A stretch of 64,000 nucleotides of DNA from Phallusia mammillata. Its lineage: Eukaryota > Chordata > Ascidiacea > Phlebobranchia > Ascidiidae. Where the stretch lies: positions 1 to 64,000 of the forward strand of contig QLIY01000155.1 in NCBI GenBank assembly GCA_003260075.1, read 5' to 3'. Shown here piece after piece: positions 56,301-64,000 of the stretch (the first letter of the stretch is position 1; every line of letters begins with the position of its first letter). Below the pieces are notes generated by a model, which searched no databases, was not told the origin of the DNA, and worked only from the letters and a program-made list of their open reading frames with translations. The position numbers and the translations under genes were made by a program.

Positions 56301-58080
56301 TTTGAACTTCTTCAGCCTCTTCCAAGTGTTCATCTGTAGGAGTTGCAACTGAGGAAAACCTTTTCTTTGTCTTTGATTTTTCTTTTTTATCCCTGGCACA
56401 NGTGTTAAACTAGAGCGTACCTAGCTAAGTAACGTGGGGCCATAAATTTTAAATAAGGTTAATCAGAAACATAGCTGTCAGCCAGAATATATGGAATCCA
56501 CCAAACATGGTGTTACAACTACAATCATCACAATTACATACTTTTAACTTCTTCAGCCTCTTCCAAGTGTTCATCTGTAGGAGTTGCAACTGAGGAAAAC
56601 CTTTTCTTTGTCTTTGATTTTTCTTTTTTATCCCTGGCACAAAAACATGTCAAAAATAAATAATGCGTACAATAGCAAATGAGGTGCATATAAACAAACA
56701 ATAATTGCACAGATACATACAAAAAGTTTGACAAATAAATACTTTTCACACAAATTTTAACCTGAATGAAACTAGAATGAAAGCTGAAATATACAAAATA
56801 TACTCAAAAGAGCGGCAGACGATCAGCATCAGTGTAATCTTTAACTTATGAAACAGAAATAATAATTTTGTACATTTAGGTATCATCAGTTTCACAGGCT
56901 GATTCTTGTAGGCTGTTATGACATTACACTTACAAAAGCTGAAAGGGGGGGGGGCTTATCCCTGGCACAAAAACACGTCAAAAATAAATAATGCGTACAA
57001 TAGCAAAGGAGGTGCAAATAAACAAACAATAATTGCACAGATAAATAAAAAAGTTTGACAAATAAATAATTTTCACACAAATTTTAACCTGAATGAAACT
57101 AGAATGAAAGCTGAAATATACAAAATATATATACTCAAAAGAGCGGCAGACGATCAGCATCAGTGTAATCTTTAACTTATGAAACAGAAATAATAATTTT
57201 GTACATTTAGGTATCATCAGTTTCACAGGCTGATTCTTGTAGGCTGTTATGACATTACACTTACAAAAGCTGAAACGAACAGACTTATGGCACAGATACA
57301 AAAAGTTTGTCTGATAATTTCTGTCAAATAAATACTTTTCACACAAAGAATTTCACACAAATTTAACCTGAAAGAAACTTTTAGATCCCTTGGTAAACTG
57401 GCTGACTTCTTCTTTGCTTCTTTGATTTCCTTTTGCTTTTCTTTCGTTGGTTCATCAGTTGGAGAAGCAAATGATTCAGGTGTTTTACCTTTCCTTGTAT
57501 GCTTGGCTGAAAAAACAAGTAATGGAGAAGAATAAATGGAGAGAATAGATTTACCAAGTTGATAAGAGGAATGTGGCAATGCAAGGTTACTGAATGTGCA
57601 ACTTATCAGTTTATTTTGCGTTGTAAATCAAATTACAGCGGGACAGTTGCATTAAAACATTCATGGAACTGATATAAGTTGCTCAACAATAACTTTTTAG
57701 GCAAGAAAAACATTATATGCTGCAGACAATGCACACTGTTCCAACATATAAAGTCTTATCAGCGCAGTGTGCACTACCTGCAGCTTATCATGTATTGGCT
57801 TAATGAAATTACAAAAAACATTATAGTTACACAATAAGTAAACAAAAAGACATTACAATTGTTTAGATTTATCACAGCATAATATACCTTTAGAAAATGA
57901 AGGTTTCTTGAACAGTTTAGATGGCCTTGACTTCTTCGACTGACCAGGCTTCGTTGAAACATCAGATCTTTCATTAAAGCTATCTTCATCACCACTAACA
58001 TTTTCTGGTGTAAAGTGATGATATTTACGTTCTTTTTTCTTCTTTTTCAGATCATCACTAGAGTCGGCAGATTCAGCCAT
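48586..58080 (-). CDS. RALBP1: RalA-binding protein 1 (RLIP76), RhoGAP
   Basis: Exons: 58080-57888, 57506-57368, 56633-56542 (second copy 56392-56301), 55973-55781, 55271-55115, 54642-54455, 53708-53549, 52932-52858, 52397-52296, 51370-51221, 50685-50588, 49918-49815, and a last exon broken between 49233-49065 and 48840-48586. About 636 residues after allowing for the break, close to the vertebrate 655. N-terminal basic region with FKKPSFSK. RhoGAP domain with NPIFGKSLQEAVERT, the arginine finger in EGIYRISGIKTK, SIVLSPTLHIS and VSWLIIHFDNII. The Ral-binding region includes RLWEVQRILTQLKRL. The acidic coiled-coil C-terminus has ELIRIRDDLLKANRDVERKN. The family is a Ral effector that switches off Cdc42/Rac and links to endocytosis. 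All junction phases agree. Confidence 0.95.
48777..49236 (-). repeat. Broken and duplicated RALBP1 last exon
   Basis: The copy at 48840-48586 has the acceptor and stop but loses about 16 nt at the G run 48777-48787. The copy at 49233-49065 has the acceptor and middle but is cut by G28 (49037-49064) before the stop. Neither copy alone is complete; each supplies what the other lacks. Confidence 0.85.
49037..49064. repeat. G28 homopolymer inside RALBP1 last exon copy
   Basis: 28 G directly abutting coding sequence on the minus strand (EREAVV followed by spurious poly-proline). Confidence 0.85.
49330..49760. repeat. Duplicated RALBP1 intron 12 segment
   Basis: gtgtaaaaactcttcaagtc onward appears at 49340-49391 and 49706-49750, with G10 at 49392-49401. 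A fragment of the caatagacg/gcaagtctatttgggccg repeat lies near 49520. Confidence 0.65.
50100..50430. repeat. Direct duplication around G79
   Basis: About 122 bp (ccctatataagtttattgat onward) lies on each side of a G79 run at 50225-50303, with a few mismatches. This shows the long runs behave like the short ones. RALBP1 intron 11. Confidence 0.88.
51060..51206. repeat. Duplicate at RALBP1 intron 10
   Basis: caatccacttagcaggttta... through aaaacttt lies before and after G10 at 51145-51154. Adjacent G-run duplications: 51489-51600 with 51628-51780 (G10 at 51618-51627) and about 52095-52176 with 52188-52272 (G11 at 52177-52187). Confidence 0.75.
52683..52833 (-). mobile_element. tRNA-derived SINE
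   Basis: Minus strand: A-box-like tagttggtagagttc, B box GGGTTCGAATCCC with normal spacing, then a body containing cttgctatatgggaatgctt and a tail ctgattcggtgtaacg. RALBP1 intron 8. Confidence 0.7.
54090..54515. repeat. Duplicate of RALBP1 exon 6 end
   Basis: About 54104-54300 and 54312-54511 are copies around G11 at 54301-54311. The left copy holds the truncated 3' part of exon 6 (VLNVFFMHW with donor); the right copy is complete. Confidence 0.85.
55435..55845. repeat. Duplicate of RALBP1 exon 4 end
   Basis: 55440-55641 and about 55653-55845 are copies around G11 at 55642-55652. The left copy retains the last 64 nt or so of exon 4 and its donor. The complete exon is 55973-55781. Confidence 0.85.
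56170..56640. repeat. Duplicate of RALBP1 exon 3 around an N
   Basis: About 56171-56400 and 56410-56640 are copies separated by an N at 56401. Both carry the whole 92-nt exon. They differ at a few bases, including a Lys/Gln codon at the exon end, which looks like two haplotypes. Confidence 0.85.
56630..57240. repeat. Duplicate of RALBP1 intron 2
   Basis: The segment after cttatccctggcacaaaaac runs twice (56625-56944 and 56955-57275) around G10 at 56945-56954. Only the acceptor edge of exon 3 is included in the second copy. Confidence 0.8.
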
Positions 58081-60056
58081 ATTTCTAATATATTATTTAA
58101 GTTGCAAGATTTGATTCCAATGATTCTGTGTGAAAAGAAGCTTATCTTTTAGTCTAATTGGAAAAACAATATATGACAAACTTAGGTACACAAGATACGG
58201 ACTTAAATAGTAGCTTTACTAAGAACAAAATTGTTATAAACGCGCTTGTTTCCGTTTGTTCCCCATTTCCCTGATGATGACAATTGTTTTTGTAAAGACG
58301 TTTGCTTCATAAAATGTCTGCGATTTTTTCTACATCGCTGGCAATTTTGTTGTTAGTAAAGCTAATATATAACAAGAAATAGTTTTTTTTTAAAATACAC
58401 TTAGAATCATTTGTATATCCATGCGAAAACAAACGCCTAAATTTAATCTTAACAAAATTAGCGACTGGGCACTTCCAGTTTAACATAAAAAGCTTAAGCG
58501 TTTAATAAAGTTAAGCAAATGGGCATTAAAAAACGTTTAATATGTATGAACAATACATGCAAAACTTTTCCTTTTAAGCAAATGGGCAGCAAAAGGATAG
58601 AAATCATACTTAAAATTAGGGGAACCACCTAAACATTTATCCGCAACTTCACAGTCGAATAAAAATCTAAAAACCTAAAAAAGGGTCGAGTTTTTGATAA
58701 AAAATTAAACTAAAATCATAACTGTTGCCACATAATTCCAAATCTAAATGTAATAATAGAATTAAAAATAATTGATTGTAAATTTTTGCTTTAGGCTACC
58801 TTCTATTTGTTAGGTAGGGTTTGCCTATATGTACAACGTTTTGGTTGTTTTGGGGGGGGGGCACATAAACGCGCCTGTTTCCGCTAGTGCCCTATTTCAC
58901 TGATGATGACAATTGTTTTTGTCGGAACATTTGCTTGACAAAATATCTACGTTTCATTCTTCATCGCTGGCAATTTTGTTCTTATAGATAAAGCTGTTAT
59001 ATAACAAAAACTACAAAATTATCGACAGGGCACTTCCAATTTTGCTTACTTAGACGTTTAATAAAGTTAGATAAATAGGCATTACAAAACCTTCAACATA
59101 AACAATTAACAAACCATGCAAAACTCTTTCTTTTCAGAATTTAGAGTTTAGACTGTGAAAGGATAGAAATCATACCCTAAATTAGGGGAACCACCTTAAC
59201 ATTTATCCGCAACTTCACAGTCGAATAAAAATCTAAAAACTTAAGAAGGGTCTAGTTTTTGATAAAAAAATTAATTAAAAACAAAACCGTTGCCACATAA
59301 TTCCAGATCTTAAAATAATACTGCAGTTTAAAATAGTTGATTGTAAATTTTTACTTTAGACTATACCTTTTATTTGTTAGGTAGGGTTTGCCTATATGTA
59401 CAACGTTTTGGTTGTTTTTTAGCTAGGCAATAACCAATGTGATTTACGACAAAGCATATAACTTGCGGATATAAATACTGTGCCGTCCAAATTAAGGGTG
59501 CAAATGGGGTAGAATTTACCAACAGGGGGGGGGGTAAGTGATTTACGACAAAGCATATAACTTGCGGATATAAATACTGTCGGACTGTGCCGTCCAAATT
59601 AAGGGTGCAAATGGGGTAGAATTTACCAACAAAGTAACTAAGCAATGAGTTTTCTGAAAAAATGGAAACGTACCTTCGGATTGTTTTTGGTATTGGAGCA
59701 AAACAGTGATAACAACTTGAAACGAAATCCGCTTGTCTTTCGGGTGGTCACGAACTCGCCCAGACCAAACAAAACAGCCCCGCCTATTATTAGTTGAGGG
59801 GCGGTGACATCACAAAAGACTCAATGTGAACGGACAATTGACTTCGGAAACCAAATCACATTAGCGAAAATCTGTGAGCTGGTTTATTCTTTCAAGATAT
59901 GTAAACGGATACGAGTATGTAATATGTCATAACATGAACGGTAGCGGGTTGACGGTACATCTGCACGTCACAGCAGATCCAGGGAGCATAAGAATTCGGT
60001 TGCTCTATTCAACATAATCGAATTAAGTGGAATTTTATAAGATTTTCGTGATCAAA
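58081..60056. promoter_or_regulatory. Divergent upstream region of RALBP1 and the unknown right-end gene
   Basis: 58237-58850 is repeated with about 10% divergence at 58862-59420 around G10 at 58852-58861, and 59436-59520 is repeated at 59535-59630 around G10 at 59525-59534. A likely non-coding RALBP1 first exon (minus) ends at an AAG/gtacgt donor near 59672. Near 59786-59816 GC boxes (ccccgcc, ggggcgg) abut tgacatca, a CRE-like site. This is a plausible bidirectional CpG-type promoter. Confidence 0.5.
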
Positions 60057-63000
60057 ATGCCTGGGAGTACAATATCTATAGCGCAGTCTGTGGCATCTGC
60101 GTCAACAGGAGCAGTTGGGCGACTCACCCACGTTCATTATGTTCCTATTTACAACGCACACAGACTGCGTAGAAGACAGCGGGAAATTTTAGAGCAAAAC
60201 TTGAAAGCAGCGCAGGTTAGTGAAAAAGGGGTCAAAATAATTTAAAAACGCAACAATTTAAACAATAATTTCACATTTTTTGCCGCGTTTGTTTATCTAT
60301 TAATGTGGTAAACAATTAAAAGCGGTGCTAAAACTTACAAAATACACAATTTAAAACGTAGAGACACCTGTTTTCATTAATTTAAATGAAATAAGATTGA
60401 CTCGTATCGTATGTTTTTTGTTTCAAATAACTTTTAGGCAATTTGCTTTAGTCATCATCAGTCCTATTAGTAAAAGCTAAAAGCGTTTTGTAATATGAAA
60501 ACCCGTAAATAGGCTATTTAAAAATTTGTAAAGGGACTAATAAATTGGTTTGCAAAAGTCAGCGACTGTCGTCTTCTTGTGTTCGCTGTTTGTGTCCAGG
60601 CACGGCAAAAGTTCTTCTGCCAGTGTCAATTGTGTTGTTTGATTGATCGAGCTTAATTTGTTATTACAGCGTTCCCGGCTGCCTTCAGTTCAAGCCAGAG
60701 ACTCGCACAGAAGTCGACGTTCGACAAGAAACAGACGGGAATATAAACCGATTCAGGTAAACTCACATTCAGCTTTTAAAGGCCCGCACAATGTTAAGAG
60801 AACGAAGAAATAATTGACAAACATAAAGAGGGAACCTAAGCTTATAACAACGTCACTGCGTATGTTGTAAAGCAAGAAACTTTACCGTTTTAAACTTAAG
60901 AATAAATACAAGCAAACAAACACAATCACTTAATTATCCACTGATTAAATATGGAGAAATTTGCAGTGAACCTTTAATACGATTGTGGGTTCGAATCCCA
61001 TCTTAGGTGGGGCAGCTGTCTTTCCGAACGAAGTGCCTAAAAGGCCGCTTGATATAGCTTTAAATAAAACTACAATTTCGCCAGTCGTTTTAATGAACAA
61101 AATTAAAATGACTTCATTATTATTGCGTCATAGAGCGCCCGTCGCCGTCAGCTCGAAAATCTTCTACAAACCCAAACATTCGCCGCCCCGAGCACTTACA
61201 TCGGAGCCCGCTATCCTCTTCTTCCCGAAATTGAAGTGGAGGGCGAACCGAAAAAACACGAAGCGAAGGAGTCAACAATATCCCAAGCGGCACAGTATCA
61301 TCATCCGACGCCGAGAGAATATAAAAGAGAAATGTCGAAAGCGATGGCACCTGATTCGCCTTCACGGTCACGTGAGATCAGTGGAGCGTTAAAACTTCCT
61401 CAGATTATGAAATCGTTTATTCCAACTGAGGGACGAAAGCTTCCACCGCGACCCCAAGTGGACAGCAGATCAACTTGGATTGATTTAACAGGGAACAGAA
61501 ATATGAAGCAAGTGGCACCAAGTGGATACAAAACCACCTCCTTTGTAAGTTTAATTTTATTTGTGTTTAATTCTAATACGCAGATGAAAAAGGGCAGTGT
61601 TACAATGTTTGAAACAGTATATAGAACAAAATTGGTGGAAAGATGTTAACCGTTTGTTACAAACCGTTATGTAACAAAGACCTGAAAGAAAATGAGTTTA
61701 AGGCATCATCTGGTCTACGATACATTTCTCATGCAATGATAAATATTGAAAATTCAGTTAAAGACTTTTAAGACAGTGCTAAAGTGCCGTAATGTGGCTA
61801 CTCTAGCCAATACGACCAATGTCTTGTCACCAGCTGCACTGATGAGAACTTATAGGTTAAAGCAGTGTGGACGTGCTATGCTAAAAGACTTTCAGCAATC
61901 TAGCTGTAGAAGGTGCTTAAAATTTTCAGGACATCGGTGTGCGGCCGGTAACCTTGGTAACAGTGGATTACGATAAAAACCTTCCGAAACTCCATCGAAG
62001 GCCCCTTCCTCCGATCGTCAGCAGCACGCCACAAACAAAGTAAGACGCATAAATGATAACAACACAGCCAGTGTTAAGACGTTTGCAACAGACTGTATTC
62101 ACTTAATGCAAGGATTAAATGTATTGTTTGAGATTAAATCACGTTTCAAAGTTTGTTTAGTTGCAATTAGTTGATCGTTCGTTCCCATTGACATCAGAAG
62201 TAGGATTGTTTAAACTTGAAGACTGCGGCAATATGTATTTAGATCAAACTTAGATTGTTTTGATCAAGCTTCCTTTTTAAGCCAGTGAAGTAAGACGAAA
62301 ATGATTTAAATTTGTTGGCGTAACGTGAATGTTTGGATAAGACACAAGCATCTTTTGCCGAGTGGATAAACCTAAATAGAATTTGCTTGGCATTGTTGGT
62401 ACCGCTCTATGTGTGTTTGGTACATCCCAGGTCCGAAACGACAAGCACAACCGATAGCACACCTGTCACACATCTTAACTTAATGTCAAAGTCACAATTC
62501 TCAAAGACTTCGTGTGCACACAATTCAATGCAAACGTTGATGTGTTCAAGTTACATATTTCAAAGTCCGCTTCAAGATAAAAATGCAGAAATTGGCGCAA
62601 CAGTAACTGCCCAGAAGTCCACAGAGCTTGCAAACCTTGGTTATGTTTTCAAAGAAGCTTCATTCTAAACCAGTGTCAAGATTTTGCAGTTACTCCCAGA
62701 AATAAGCACAATAAAACTAAAATATTTCCCCATTTTGTAGCGCCCGGAAACAGACGAAATCTCAAATTTGGCATCCAGTCGTTTCACAATCAAATATCGG
62801 TGACGTCAAAGGCAGTCAAGCGCATCAACACAGTCGCTCAGGCGTGACAACGAGCCCTCACACTGACGCGGGAAAGAAACTTCTCGAAAACCTGAACGTA
62901 AAAGTCGACCAAACTCGAAAGCAAAATATCCCACCGATTAAAACCACCAAATTACTTCCTGGGGGACAGAACCATACTGAAACAGGAGGTGGACATTGGG

Positions 63001-64000
63001 AGAACGGGAAAATGCGCGCCCAACGAAACGTCCGTAAGAGGGCGGAAAGCGACCGCCACTTCGGGAATTTTCGGAACGGGGTGATTCTCAATAAGCTGCC
63101 TTCGGATTTAATCGGAAACTACAAAGCGACGTTCGAGAGTTTGAACTATTATTTGGGCAAAGGAGCTGTGAAATCAAAAGGAGAGAAGGGAAACGAAGAA
63201 AGCGCTATCGTTATCCCTACAGGTAGGGATTATAAGTTACTCCGACATCATTTTATTGCAAAATGTTACAAGTTCTTGACATAAAATTCAATCAGAACAG
63301 GGGGGGGGGCTGAAATCAAAAGGAGAGAAGGGAAACGAAGAAAGCGCCATCGTTATCCCTACAGGTAGGGATTATAAGTTACTCCGACATCAGTTTATTG
63401 CAAAATGTTACAAGTTCTTGACATAAAATTCAATCAGAACACAATATACCGATCTGTTCATAAGTTTCATGATGAAATAACGGCCCAATAGACGTAAAAA
63501 GCGACATGCTTTATTATTCAAACGTTTCGGCAAATGCTTATGCCATTAACAGTGATTTGAAAGGAACACATCAGTTACACCCGTTTATATACACTATTTG
63601 ATAAAAAAGGTGCGAAACAAGCGTATCACAATAAGGCATGCCGCTTTTTACGTCTATTTAGACCGTTATTTAATTTTCATCATTAAAATTCATTAATTTT
63701 AAACTTTTCTTAGGACGTCTGGGGGAAAATCCCGAATACGAGATTGACGAGGACGCGATAAATCCCGAATTCATTCGTCATCTGACGCACCAGTGTGACG
63801 TCAAAATGCGATACGCGCACCGCAGCTCGAGCGACACTCCCAGTATGGAAAGGATGCCGTGGGAAGAAACCGACACCGGAAGTGAAGCGGAAATGGCTGC
63901 CCGCAACGCGGCGCTAGCGAGCACGCACAGATCGGGAAGCAGGAAAGTGAGACGACTCACAGTCAAGTTGCCAGAGATGCCTTACGTGAAACAAGAGCGA
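60057..64000 (+). CDS. Unrecognised basic protein, 3' end beyond the window
   Basis: Exons: 60057-60215, 60670-60756, 61152-61544, 61930-62039, 62741-63222, 63714-64000 onward; phases 0, 0, 0, 2, 1; about 506 residues visible. Starts MPGSTISIAQSVASAST and continues THVHYVPIYNAHRLRRRQRE, then an Arg/Ser-rich exon (HRSRRSTRNRREYKPIQ), a Pro-rich part with a conserved-looking YIGARYPLLPEIEVEGEPK, DIGVRPVTLVTVDYDKNLPK, and a polar region ending VILNKLPSDLIGNYKATF. The last visible exon is acidic then basic (GENPEYEIDEDAINPEFIRH). No signal peptide, membrane segment or domain is recognised. Several exons are too short or lack an ATG and were found by phase-consistent splice sites. Divergent from RALBP1. 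Confidence 0.72.
63174..63441. repeat. Duplicate of exon 5 end of the unknown gene
   Basis: gaaatcaaaaggagagaagg through aaattcaatcagaaca appears before and after a G10 run at 63300-63309. The first copy (donor after 63222) is continuous with the exon and is the one used. Confidence 0.85.
63463..63695. mobile_element. MITE with about 60-bp inverted ends
   Basis: Left arm tttcatgatgaaataacggc... cgtaaaaagcgacatgcttt and right arm aaggcatgccgctttttacg... ttcatcattaaaatt are inverse copies. Related arms: about 1015-1060, 4730-4775, 5160-5225, 49515-49565, 50155-50215. Its right end is about 18 bp before exon 6 of the unknown gene. Confidence 0.65.

Noticed and set aside
60985..61649. Long overlapping plus-strand frames at 61.0-61.6 kb taken as separate genes
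   Set aside because: Only the frame continuing from the acceptor at 61151 is consistent in phase with neighbouring exons; the other is a shadow.

Overview
This is AT-rich eukaryotic genomic DNA with many short exons, GT-AG introns of about 0.1 to 6 kb, and dense short transposon relics. The gene set is animal and chordate-like: three pentraxins, a GT31 glycosyltransferase, SDHB, RNASEK, RBMX2 and RALBP1. Intron size, AT content and the pentraxin expansion suggest a tunicate (ascidian-like) genome. That organism call is inference, not proof.

Layout. 1.0-1.85 kb: a small secreted-protein gene (minus) with a TATA box, family unknown. 8.8-14.9 kb: a four-exon B3GNT2-like gene (minus). 16.8-30.6 kb: a tandem array of three secreted pentraxin genes (plus). 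The first two carry a 57-nt collagen exon and a coiled-coil neck before the pentraxin domain; the third has lost the collagen exon and several expected calcium ligands. 32.1-37.4 kb: SDHB (minus). 38.2-40.0 kb: a single-coding-exon 600-aa protein (minus), possibly moonraker/KIAA0753-like. 41.4-42.3 kb: RNASEK (minus), head-to-head with RBMX2 (plus, 43.2-47.3 kb). 48.6-58.1 kb: RALBP1 (minus), head-to-head with an unrecognised basic protein (plus, from 60.06 kb, running off the right edge). All gene models were built by hand; exon phases were checked so that each reading frame is continuous across every junction.

The most important caveat is assembly quality. More than forty runs of about 10 G (or C) sit in the window. 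Nearly all separate two near-identical copies of the same flanking sequence, and a few longer runs reach 24-97 bases. Several N characters mark the same kind of duplication. This pattern fits two haplotype or contig ends joined through artificial poly-G, as produced by two-colour short-read sequencing, better than biology. It duplicates or breaks exons of SDHB, RBMX2, RALBP1 and the pentraxins.

The most interesting biology is the collagen-pentraxin array: N-terminal cysteines, six Gly-X-Y triplets, a coiled-coil neck and a pentraxin head. This is the layout of collectins, ficolins and C1q but with a pentraxin recognition domain. It would be a defence collagen combining two branches of humoral innate immunity. 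Interspersed elements include several hAT-type MITEs with 8-bp target-site duplications, one apparently chimeric MITE, hairpin elements, and tRNA-derived SINEs.
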